From positions 3,100,001 to 3,164,000 of the forward strand of contig OY751488.1 in assembly GCA_963565915.1 (NCBI GenBank): DNA of 64,000 bases, given 5' to 3'. Source of the stretch: Entoloma clypeatum (lineage: Eukaryota > Basidiomycota > Agaricomycetes > Agaricales > Entolomataceae). Below the pieces are notes generated by a model that saw only the letters and a program-made list of their open reading frames with translations, did no database searches and was not told where the DNA came from. How positions within the stretch are numbered: position 1 is the stretch's first letter; every line of letters starts with the position of its first letter. Below, one piece after another: positions 9,131-20,906 of the stretch. The position numbers were made by a program, and so were the translations under genes.

Positions 9131-9439
9131 TGTTGAAACTTTTCCCATCACGTAGATTAGATTAGATTAGATTACATCACGTGACCTTTACATATCTTCA
9201 TTACATACTTGTTTGGTTGGTACAAACAGTAGTACGGTATATAAGACCAGGAAACTGTCAATATCAACAAGTTGTCTCTTGACTCTTAACCAGCTCCATC
9301 GCTCTTACCAGCCTCAACCGCTCTCACCAGCCTTACCCCTCCAAACCATGTAAGTGACCATAGCGGTATTGTAGAGTACTTCCACTGTAGCTATGTTGCT
9401 CAGTACACCTGTGGCTAGCGCCCAGGTGGAACTTCAACA
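9131..9439 (+). repeat. Copia element 3' LTR, 309 bp
   Basis: Same ends and length as the 5' LTR at 3655-3963 and no difference found on reading both base by base. Followed by CTTTC (9440-9444), the second copy of the target duplication. Confidence 0.97.
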
Positions 9440-9861
9440 CTTTCTTCATTGTGAATCCAGCCTGACGAAGTCTTTGCCAGATGGTGGAATGCAAGACACT
9501 GGCACCACAACTAATTTCGAGCATCTCCTTGAGCTTGTCGAGGTACAAATCTGGTTGTTGATTAACGGCTCCAAGTAAGAACTAGAGGCAAGTAATGAGA
9601 GCCCAAGATTTCAAAATAATATGACAGACCACGAACCTCCATGTCGACATCTCGAAGCTGCTGGTTTCTCTTGTTTTCCTTTTCCTCTTGAACCAACTCA
9701 CTTCCCTCAAGGGTTCCATGTGCCTGGAAATGGGATATGATGTGTCTGATGGTTCATTCCGAAACTCCAATACACATAGCAATCTGGTCGTTTTTGAGGA
9801 GCTTTGACAGTCGCAGGATGATGCATTGCATCTCTGATGAGACTTTTCTGTCACGCATCAT
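9440..9861 (-). pseudogene. IS630/Tc1-type transposase, N-terminal half
   Basis: Minus-strand sequence continues the transposase split by the copia element. It probably starts at ATG 9861 or 9858 (MRDRKVSSEMQ), runs through a helix-turn-helix region (NDQIAMCIGVSERTIRHIISHF), an intron between about 9630 and 9575, and the segment ending GFTMKK at 9443. Across the copia insertion the next bases read GTCAGC...TTTCTAG, an intron, and then LTCVATERSAEKR, which continues the protein in the distal half. The helix-turn-helix would bind the transposon ends. No terminal inverted repeats of this transposon were recognised. Confidence 0.75.
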
Positions 9862-10155
9862 GACTACGAAGCAGTTAGACCATAACATCATAGGTAACGT
9901 ACTTCTCACCAGATGCCGAAATTCCGAAGATTTGGAAGTCACTGTGTGCCTTGCGGTCAATGACAACGACAACTGGTCGGTTCGTCCATGTCATTTGGTA
10001 TAACTTCTGGCATGATACGCTTCATCATTGTCGAGATATTGGTGTCGGAGTGCTGGGATGGTGTGAAACAATTTTTTGGCATGGAAAAAGGTCACGTGGC
10101 CAACCTAAATGCAAAAGACAGTACTCTTAACCAAATAGCATCTATTTTTTTTTAT

Positions 10156-10785
10156 GTACCAACTAGGGTTGCGGAAAAAACCCTCTGTTTTTTACCAGAC
10201 CCCTTTTTTACTGGTAAAAATGGCCATGTGCTTGGTAAATTCCCCCCTCCAGAATATCACAGGTAAAAAATATACTTCACGTGATACAATCATGCTAAAC
10301 TTTCAACATGACATACATAGAGTTCCAATAGCATTGTCTTCTCCTTGATTGGTCTATTACAGTGACATAAAGAGCGCCTGAGGCAAGCCCTTGCACACTA
10401 ATGATGAAGACCGCGATGATTCGTGGCTAGACAAGATGCTGAGAGCGACAAGTTCCGGGGGAGAGTTTGGCCTTGATGCCGAGAGTGAGCCCTGGGTGAA
10501 TTTGAAATCGAGTTTCCTGGCACGAGTCTTGGCCAAGGAAGGCTCTGTTGAGGTTGCGCAAGGCACCCTTGCCTCCACGGTGGTGCCAGCGGCTGCGGAG
10601 GATGGAGACGACGATGATTTTTCGGGGATCTTTAGTTAGAAAATGCCGTTTTGGGGTGCATGTGACCATAATGTGACCGGTAAATTACCGGTAAAAAAAC
10701 TTGAAAAAACCCCTCTATGGTAGACTAGTCATGCGCTCGGTAATTTACACCCCCAAGGGGTTTTTTCCGCAACCCTAGTACCAAC
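10156..10785. mobile_element. Non-autonomous hAT element, 614 bp, with 8-bp target duplication
   Basis: The element spans 10164-10777. Its ends are a perfect 20-bp terminal inverted repeat beginning TAGGGTTGCGG and flanked on both sides by GTACCAAC (10156-10163 and 10778-10785), an 8-bp duplication diagnostic of hAT transposons. Repeated GGTAAA/TTTACC motifs near both ends look like the subterminal sites hAT transposases bind. An 82-codon ORF at 10391-10639 (acidic end DDDDFSGIFS) shows no hAT dimerisation signature, so no transposase is present and the element depends on a source elsewhere. Confidence 0.92.
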
Positions 10786-10938
10786 TCGGGGGTGTCACAT
10801 GTCTGTATCGGTACGTAGGGGGTGGTGCAATACTTTTCTTGCTTACTGTACGCCATAGGTGTGCATCCGTCGTGCGTCATTGTTCATGATGTGATTTGTG
10901 GCGCTGAGGACCTTTAACCTGTTCTGAAGCAAACTTAT

Positions 10939-11300
10939 AACTCAAGGACAAAGAATCTTTGCACCGCTCACGTCATGCTCGGTGGATGGATTGAAGTGCT
11001 TCTTGAGCTCGACACTGACAGCGGTATTGGCGGTCATGATTGAGTGGTTGACTCCAGGGCGGTAGAAAGATGTGTGATTTTCCCTGGCAATATCGGAAAG
11101 AGTTCGGGAATAGCCATGTTGGCGAAACAGGAATGTCTGGGAGCGCTCTCCGTGTCCACACTTCCCAAGGGCAGTGAAAATGTCCACCAAAGCAGCGAAA
11201 GCAGTCGCTTCAGGCCCAGGACACTCCGTGGGCAAAGTTAGATGAGTCCACCCATCATTAGTGATGTGCCGTTCACAAGCGCTTGGCGGACATCACATAT
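10939..11300 (-). pseudogene. Unidentified coding fragment
   Basis: A minus-strand frame open from about 11300 to the stop near 10940 encodes a protein-like stretch (ERHITNDGWTHLTLPTECPGPEATAF, then ALVDIFTALGKCGHGERSQTFLFRQHGYSRTLSDIA). Composition and lack of low complexity suggest real coding history, but there is no good start, no recognisable motif, and it sits among transposon remains. It could be a leftover exon of a host gene or of a transposon. Confidence 0.35.
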
Positions 11301-11366
11301 CGATTCTGCATCAGGATCGAAAGGAAGGTAATGAGCACGGAACTCTGAGAAGTTACAAATAACCAT

Positions 11367-11766
11367 TAGTCACACTCAATTCTGTTTTTTTTTCCTTGTT
11401 TTTTTTTTTCTGCGAGCACATGGTCACTTGATGAAGAGAAACAGCAGCTGATGCCAAGGTCGATATGATTCTGAGTTTGATTCCGAACACGGCGCGGCGG
11501 TTCGGAAAGTGCAATGTCTAGTGGTCCAAACGGCGCAAAGTATTCAAACATCTGACTACGACGCGACACGAGGGTTATGTGCTCCCGGCAGACGCGTAAC
11601 ATCTACGTACGGCACACAGATGTGGTGAGGCGCCGTCGACGGTCCTCCTTTTTAGGCGCCGACGAATCCATCATCAGACTTGGCATCATTGGTACCTCAT
11701 GGCCTCAATGTTGCAGCTCGCAGCAAAAAAAAAACAAGAAAAAAAAAACAGAATTGAGTGGGACTA
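11367..11766. mobile_element. Mariner-type MITE, 396 bp, TA target duplication
   Basis: Between 11369 and 11764 the two ends are inverted copies of each other. The outer 16 bp match with one difference (GTCACACTCAATTCTG against GTCCCACTCAATTCTG). Both continue into paired T/A homopolymer tracts and a CTGCGAGC block, with weaker inverted similarity further in (GATGCCAAG). The flanks are TA on both sides (11367-11368 and 11765-11766), as for Tc1/mariner/IS630 insertions. There is no coding capacity. Whether it relates to the split transposase at 2876-9861 is unknown. Confidence 0.8.
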
Positions 11767-12160
11767 TTTCCGAATCCATTTCCTTTGCGATTCGCGATCG
11801 AAGCTCCGTTTGTTTCAGCTGGTTACCGTCGGAGCGTATCGAACGTGGTGTTTGGTTCCTATGTTTTTGTTAGGGAAACGCGGTGTGTATAGAGTGAAAG
11901 AACCGGCCCACATGTCTCTGATGTAAGGGTGCAGATACTAGCCTGTGCAGAGCGTTGTCGCAGGTGGTAAAGGTAGTCTTGTCAACCTGTAGGTGGTTGA
12001 GGTTGGAAACTAGGGTTGCGTGAAAAAGTCGGGACGGTGTAACTAAGTTGTAATTTACAAGGTCGATTTCGTTCACACCGGTCACGAGACCGGTTGGCCT
12101 CGCCGCAGCAATGCTGGAGTTCGGGGAGCCCAATGCGCGCAATTCGCTATCCTGTCGTAA
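11767..12160. other. Non-coding interval, transposon debris
   Basis: No gene recognised. At 12011 an orphan TAGGGTTGCG followed by TGAAAAAG resembles the terminus of the hAT element, but no matching right end was found. A short perfect hairpin ACCGGTC-ACGA-GACCGGT lies near 12077-12094. Confidence 0.5.
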
Positions 12161-12603
12161 AGCCATGAATCCAGTTCATTAACAGCGTCGGCTCCCGTAC
12201 CCTCTCCTGTTACGAGCGTCATCCCTCCGACTCCCCAGAAGCCCATGAGCGCCAGCGGGAGGACTGGTGGCGCGCAGGCTGCCAAGGTGACGTCACGCAG
12301 CCCTTCTCCTGCTACGGAAGACCAGGTGCTGCGTACCGGTCGCGCGAGTATCAGTCGAGCAGGGTCGGCTGGATTGCGCGGGGTCCAAGGGCGCCTGGCG
12401 CGGGGAATGTGGTGAACAATTTGAACAATAGGAACAGCGTAGCTGGGTCCCCGCCACCGCCGAGCTCGCCGTTGAGTCGGGCTACGCATAGGTTGTCTAG
12501 GAGTCCTGCAGGGCGGCCATCGAGCGTGCTTGGGAGGACTGGCGCGTTTTCGAGGAGGACGATGGCGAGTGATGCGGAGGACGACGTTGTGGATAGGAAG
12601 TGA
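12161..12603 (+). pseudogene. 3' end of a Ser/Pro-rich protein gene, function unknown
   Basis: An open frame from 12161 encodes a low-complexity basic Ser/Pro/Arg segment (e.g. PPTPQKPMSASGRTGG and TGRASISRAGSAG). It meets TGA at 12412 but could join the neighbouring frame through a short intron of about 49 bp beginning GTCCAAGG (about 12383) and ending AATAG. The neighbouring frame then ends SDAEDDVVDRK-stop at 12603. No upstream exon or start was found, so this is either a truncated gene tail or chance coding in GC-rich DNA. Minus-strand ORFs here are just as long and look random. Confidence 0.3.
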
Positions 12604-12851
12604 TTTATGGACGATATGTTTTGGACAGTTTGTGGTTTGAATTTTATGCTTGTATGTATAAGACATGAGGCGCGTGACCGACGCGTCTGTGTACATGTGA
12701 TGTTTGGACGCATGAGGCCCACAGCCCCTGCATTCATTGCACTGGGCCCAGTCAAAGACACAGACTCGGGCTGCCTACCTCCTGCCCTCCCATCAAGCCT
12801 CGTTATTGTGCATATACTTAAACCACCATCTTCTTTCCCACCCAGCGCTTC

Positions 12852-14224
12852 ATGGCTCAACCCCCAGTCGCTCCCCCTCTGAGCACCCAAACACCCTCGC
12901 CTGGATCTGCCGCTGCGATTGTACCGTCTAATGATCAGGTATGTGAACCCTATGAGCCTATGCTGTCAAACACTGAACGGCTGGGTGCTGCTGCCTTTGA
13001 ACAGGTTGTAGTTATATATGTCGTACGTCATACCTTTTTGACTTAAAATGCGGAACCCTCATCTGGTCTCACAGATCATTGCTATGGCCGTGATCATCTT
13101 TGGATTTTGGAACGTCCCCATTGTTCGCAATGTCATAAACCCGCTGAAGCTGTTTACCATTGGCCTGCACGAACTGTGTCATATCTTTGCGGTATGATCG
13201 GATTCTGCCTTTATCGTGATTTCCCATATACACACACGACGCTTATGACCGATCTTTTTGTAGGCTATTTTATCGGGCGGGAGGATATTGAGAATAACTA
13301 TTGATCCGCATATTGGTGGCGCGACTATCGTCGAGGGCGGGCATCCTGTATTCATCCTGGCGTCGGGGTACATTGGATCTGCGCTGCTTGGAGGACTATT
13401 TGTGCTCGCGGGGTGGGATACGCTGGTGGCGAAGGTGATGAGTTTTGTCCTTGGGATTGGTCTTATCATGCCGCTGGCCCTTGTGAGAGATAAATTGTGA
13501 GCTCGAGTTATGTTTCGCACTTTGATTCAGTATTCTAAGTTTTTGATGGTCAAGGACGATAGCGCTGACCGCTTTATATGAGGGGTTACTTGTCGGGTTT
13601 TGGTTTGTTGACCACGCGTAAGTCCACTCGGAGGCGTTTTACATATTGGCACTTTTATCGTTGACGTCCAGACAAGCGCTGCGGTGGTATTGCCTCTTCG
13701 TGGGCATGATGAGGTACGCAATACACTATACTTCATACGAACGATACTGAATGACATCCACAGCGCTCTTTTTGTTGTTTGTATGTTTTGTCGTCCTTAT
13801 TCTTTTTCTGACGTTAATCACGTTATACTCGTCAGGGGATGTTGCGGATGACCGATTCTTTCACAAAACCAATGACTCTGATGCAACACAGTTTTCTATC
13901 CTTTATCCGCGCGTGGGTCCACATGGTATGGCGTTTGCTCGTCTCACTATATTGCGTCAATTTCCTATTTATTTCTTGGAATTCATAGTGTGGGCTGCGC
14001 TATGGATAATATTTGCGCTCGCAGTGTTGGCAGGGTTTATCTTATTGGGTTTATGGGAATTCAAGGCGAGCCTATGTCCCTCTCTCAAAGACTCGCGTAT
14101 TCATGCTTTTAAATAGCTCACGGACGAAGAGATGAGCGCACAAGCTGGTAAGCTACAAACCCCCGTCGGGTGCACTATAACAGAATTCTCATTTTGCCCT
14201 TTAGCAGCATTTCTTCCAACATGA
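12852..14224 (+). CDS. Peptidase M50B-like membrane metalloprotease
   Basis: Eleven exons can be joined: 12852-12938, 13005-13022, 13075-13191, 13264-13496, 13555-13617, 13672-13713, 13764-13780, 13836-13925, 13989-14065, 14117-14147 and 14205-14224. The protein (about 260 aa) has a Pro-rich N-terminus, then a hydrophobic segment, the zinc-binding HELCH (HExxH type) in LFTIGLHELCHIFA, the M50B-typical TIDPHIGGATIVEGG stretch, several hydrophobic helices, and a VADDRFFHKTNDSDA loop. M50B proteins are multi-pass zinc metalloprotease relatives of site-2 proteases; the fungal role is unknown. Intron 9 (14066-14116) appears to be GC-AG. Two exons are only 18 and 17 nt. Confidence 0.85.
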
Positions 14225-14572
14225 CCTTGTTGGTCTGCCAATTGCTTTGGCCCTTCCGTGCACATGTCCAATGACGCTTTACCGACGATCCAATGCATAT
14301 TTAGCAAGCTCATGGATGATGACATTATTGACATCTTACATAGAACACACTTGTACAATCAACCCTATACTTATGTATTTATATACCCCCGCATGTTGGC
14401 ATTGTACACGAAGCAGTCCATTCATTCAAGTGTCTTATCCTGGAGATACATGATTAATAATATGCCATTAACTATTGGCAGGGCGAAATATTGTGGGCAA
14501 GCAATGACAAGGGATCCACAACAGGGATAGGCGAATGGCGTATAAATGACAATGCTTGTTTGGGATACACGA
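14225..14572. other. Convergent 3' intergenic region
   Basis: About 350 bp between the stop codons of the M50B gene and FIS1, which face each other. A/T-rich with no convincing ORF or RNA gene; it should hold both 3' UTRs. Confidence 0.6.
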
Positions 14573-15247
14573 CTACCGTCGGGCTCGCTTTATCAGGCCG
14601 GCCAGGATAAGTGTACCAAGTGCTGCTGCACCGCCCACGAGGGCCATGCCAATGTACCCCTCTATGGTTCAGGTCGGTGTCAGATGGGAACAGTGCTAGT
14701 CACAGTAGAGACAAACCCCGAGCAACTCCTTTGTCAATGAGTTGTGCAAGTGACTGAGCTTGCAGGTTCGTCGGTTCTTTCTCCAAAAGGAGAGCTAAAC
14801 AGGAGTCATGAGCATTGCGTACAGATCCCCAATGTGTACAACTAACCATTGAAACGTCTTGCCTCTTCAAAGTTGGACATCTTGTAATACCCCAGAGCGA
14901 GGTAATATAAGCATTCTCTGCGTCGAGTAGGTTCTGTCCGGAAAATTTCTGTGACGGGAGATTAAACGGCGGATGGCATAACTGCGGATGATTGACGCAC
15001 CCTGTAGCAGCCTCACTCCCTCAACTTGATGGTCCCGGACTGGGCTTTTCACCAAGCCCCATGCATAGTTAAATTTGGTTTGTACTGTGACGTGTGCTTG
15101 ACGCAATTCCTTCTCGTGTTGTAACCGCAGTACCTGAAGATGGTATCAGGAACTGGAGACAACTGGTGTTGACAATATCTGTACCTCTAGTTCGTCGTAA
15201 GTTAATGAGAGCTCAGCATCAGCGGCATACGGGAGCTCCGTCGACAT
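14573..15247 (-). CDS. FIS1: Mitochondrial fission protein Fis1
   Basis: Five minus-strand exons (15247-15185, 15133-15001, 14948-14847, 14794-14717, 14661-14573) give an uninterrupted 154-aa protein, the usual Fis1 length. Visible landmarks are the N-terminal acidic arm, the TPR-like core with [17 protein letters not shown] and [13 protein letters not shown], and a single C-terminal membrane anchor ([22 protein letters not shown]) followed by the basic tail KRARR that directs insertion into the mitochondrial outer membrane. Fis1 recruits the dynamin fission machinery to mitochondria and peroxisomes. It shares a 155-bp head-to-head promoter with the U2AF gene. Confidence 0.95.
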
Positions 15248-15402
15248 TGTGGGGATCGTCGACACTGTTGGTCGGTTAATTGGCTTTAATTGGTCGGTTA
15301 ATTCGGCGGACAAGAAGGAGCGGAGTTTGAAGGCACCTTTCCTCACTCATCCCACGAAGCTGCGAAAAAAAAAAACTTGCTGAAGCCAAGTAGCGACCAA
15401 AA
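15248..15402. promoter_or_regulatory. Bidirectional promoter FIS1 / U2AF large subunit
   Basis: Only 155 bp separate the two divergent start codons. It contains a perfect 14-bp direct repeat TTGGTCGGTTAATT at 15268-15281 and 15290-15303 (22-bp period, about two helical turns) and a run of 12 A near 15365 ahead of the U2AF start. The repeat is a candidate transcription-factor site pair; no known factor is assigned. Confidence 0.6.
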
Positions 15403-17620
<2,218 letters not shown>

Positions 17621-18090
17621 GGAGATCGAATTAGTTCCCCTAGTATTTGCAATCTTTTTGTTCGTATACGTCCGCTCATGATGTGATTTTGTTAATTAAT
17701 ATCCATCGTGTTTTGCTCTGGTTTACATTCAACTGTGCTGCACCCTTGATTTGATTCAATACTTCAATCCGACCTCTCAGGATGACAGGTCAAAGCACCT
17801 GATAAGTTGCACATGAGGAAGATGGGTTTCCCTCAAGACCGCGCATGCTCTCTCCTCTGACGCGGACGAGCGGATCATGATTTATTACTCGGTGGCTTCA
17901 TCACCACTGTCCACTCCTTGCCGAACGGCTATCATGGCATGTAGATCGCTTCCGCCCGCCCTTTATCGCCGCCTCTGATAGTCCTCTTTGCAATCCGCCG
18001 CTTATTGTGGACCTCCAAACATGTATGCGCTGATCGAATTGCATACAAAAGTCGTGCCCAACCATCCCTTAGCACTTCCACACGACCACC
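17621..18090. other. Intergenic region upstream of the permease
   Basis: About 470 bp between the U2AF stop and the permease ATG, both on the + strand. T-rich downstream of U2AF, as for a terminator region. No ORF or structured RNA recognised. Confidence 0.6.
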
Positions 18091-20794
18091 ATGTCTGAGT
18101 CTGCAGGGAAAAGCGACCCAAGGGAGAGCAAACTTGAGAAAGACGAGGCCGAGCTTGCACGAATGGGATATAAGCAGGAACTCAAGTACACCTTGTTCTA
18201 TTCGTCCTTTGAGATGGAGCTAATCGCGTATTCCAACGAAGGCGAGAGTTGGGCCTGTTGCAGGTGAGTTGTTGGTACTGGTATAGCATCGTAAACCGTG
18301 ACACCCATGTTCAACTATTTCCAGAATTTCGGGGTAGCAACATGTCCAACCGTCATCACACAACCTGTTAACCGCTTGGATTGAATTAGGTCTCATTCTC
18401 CATCATATCCGTGATTACAGGAATACCTTCGCTTTTCTTATATGGCTTGGTGAGGATCACCCGTATAAAACACTATATGCATTTACTATCAAAACAACAG
18501 AACACTGGCGGACCTGCAGTCATGGTATGGGGCTGGATCGTAGTAGGTAGAACCACCCATGGTCGCTTGCAGCAGAGCTTCTGAAAATTTCAGCCTTCTT
18601 CACAATGATGGTAGGATTGGCAATGGCCGGTAAGTCTCTTTCCCTTATTTCATTGAAATGATTTATATCTTCGTCGTCGTCAGAAATTTGCAGGTACACG
18701 TACGGTTAATTGCGAACAAGATCAGCCTCTGACGGAAAGTCAAAGTGCCCATCCTACTTCTGGTGGGCCTTATTATTGGGCGGCTATGTTATCGCCGCGA
18801 AAGCACGCTCCACTTGCGTCATGGATTACTGGTACTATACGGTGTCCTTGCGAGGTCGAAATGCCATTTCTGATCGACTTGCAGGTTGGTTCAACCTATT
18901 GGGTCAGGTGGCAATAACGACTGGAATCAGGTGAGTAAATCCCTTCGGTCATCTCATTTCTCATACGCTTTGACTTCATCAGTTTTGCATGCGCGACGTT
19001 CCTATCAACAGTTTGTACATTAAAAAGCGATTTTGAACCGACATCAAGGACGACTATTGGTGGGTTCTTTTTCCTCATACCCAGGTATGAGTTACTCAGC
19101 CTGTATTCCAGGTATTTATGCCGCGGTGGTATTCAGCCAAGGACTAACGAATACGTTTGGTGTGCACTTGCTTCATTATCTAAATAATGTGTCTGTGTGG
19201 TGGCATGCAATTGGGACCTTTTCATTGGTTGTGGCTATTCTCGCCAAAGCACCAACCCATCAGTCTCGAAATTTTGTATTCCGAACATTCATTGATGGAA
19301 CAGGGGAAGGTGGCGAGGGTTGGAGTGTCAGGGCGAGTAACGTGTATGTTGTCGCAATTGGGGTAAGCGTCATAATTGTTGCTTCTATATTTTAATCTGC
19401 GAGTCATCAATGGCTGACGATGTACCCCAGATTTTGATGGCTCAAGTAAGAGATGCATTGCCTCGCCTCACTATTTCTCATTCCCTTGTTCTCGTGATTT
19501 ATAAGTATACTATGACTGGTAAGAAAAATTGGACACTACACAAGCGTTTATCACCAACGCAACCACATTCGCAGGCTTTGACGCTAGTGCCCACGTCAGT
19601 CATATATTATCCTGGTCCTAACAGACCATTGATAATCGCATACTCAGATGACGGAAGAAACACAAAATGCAGCTGTGTCAGGAAGCATCGGTATTATCAT
19701 GGCGATTGGAGTTTCAGCCATCCTGGGCTGGTTCCTCCTGCTCGGTCTGCTGTTTTCCATCCAAGATCTCGATGGGACTCTGGCTTCGCGAACAGGGCAG
19801 CCCGTTACGCAGATATTCCTGGACACTGTTGGAGAGAATGGAGCCATTGTTCTCATGGTACTTTTCTACTCTTTCCGATCTGGATTGGCCGCGCCAACTC
19901 TGATACTCAGGTTATCGTTATTGGTGCAATGTACTTCTGCGGGTAAGCATCGGGTACATTGTTGTGAGCAAGAACGACTGAATTTCATGAGAAAGAACCT
20001 TTTCCATTACCTCGAACTCACGTATGATGTACGCCTTTGCACGGGATGGTGGGATCCCGGGACACAGGTTCTTCAGCAATGTCGACGCCAAATGGAAGTC
20101 ACCAATCAGGACAGGTTGTTTATCCTTTTCTCATTTGCCACTAGATTTTCAGACAATCGAATAGTATGGCTAGCATGTACGCTTAGCTTCATTCTGGGAC
20201 TGCCGAGTCTTGGCAGCTCTGTCGCCTTTGCCGCTGCGACGTCGATAGCAACAATCGGTCTTTATATTTCTTATGGTATGTACACCGAACGGTGCTCGCA
20301 ATATTCATGACATGACGAGGACTTTAGGGATACCAATCGCGCTTCGCCTCATCTATCGCGACAAATTCGTTCGCGGGCCTTTCCATCTCGGTGCTTTTTC
20401 ATTCCCTGTTGCACTGGCTGCGGTGACATGGATTCTTTTTATATCCATTACATTCATCCTACCAAACGTTAATGTGCGTCTATTTCCTTGGAACACCGTG
20501 CAGTTATGGACTGAAAACTGCTCTTCTGTGAATCGAAGCCCGTCACCTCGCAGACGTTGAACTATGCTATTGTAGCTGTTGGGATTGTGCTGACATATAG
20601 TCTCGGTTTCTGGATTTTGAGTGCCAGGAAATGGTTTACAGGGCCTGTTAAGCAGATCTTAGGTGAGTAGGATCGAGTTAGCAGGAGTGTCCCAAGCTCG
20701 TCCACTCATTGCTCCTCGATCCTGTCACCCTTCGGTAACCCAAGATACCAGCGATGTAGACCGAGAGAGGTACGAGACAGACGCTGCGGCATAG
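18091..20794 (+). CDS. APC-family amino-acid/GABA-type permease
   Basis: Many short exons join into one intact transporter of roughly 520 aa. Landmarks are an acidic N-terminus, NFGVSFSIISVITGIPSLF (first transmembrane helix), PTSGGPYYWAAML with the conserved KHAPLASWITGW, YTMTGFDASAHMTEET, SRMMYAFARDGGIPGHRFF and a final ARKWFTGPVKQI, matching the fungal GABA/choline/polyamine permease group (Uga4/Hnm1 type). About twelve transmembrane segments are visible. It should import amino acids or amines by proton symport at the plasma or vacuolar membrane; the substrate cannot be read. Very small exons are required: 22 nt (18242-18263), 9 nt (18325-18333), 15 nt (19431-19445), 13 nt (19506-19518) and 20 nt (19575-19594). 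Confidence 0.92.
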
Positions 20795-20906
20795 GGCCAT
20801 AATCATCCATATTGTTTGTTGTGTTATTATACAATATATTACGGTGCCACTGGTCAGATGTTCGTGAACCAGATTAGAGAGATTACATATGTTTGTGTGG
20901 TTGGAA

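Noticed and set aside
10391..10639. 82-aa ORF in the hAT element as a transposase fragment
   Set aside because: No hAT dimerisation or RNase-H-like motif visible; origin unknown.
12011..12028. Second hAT element end (TAGGGTTGCG)
   Set aside because: Resembles the hAT terminus for about 16 bases but no matching right end or 8-bp duplication was found; kept only as debris.
12082..12890. Long minus-strand ORFs (204 and 179 aa)
   Set aside because: They lie in GC-rich low-complexity DNA, are Arg/Pro-rich, contain no motif, and overlap each other in different frames.
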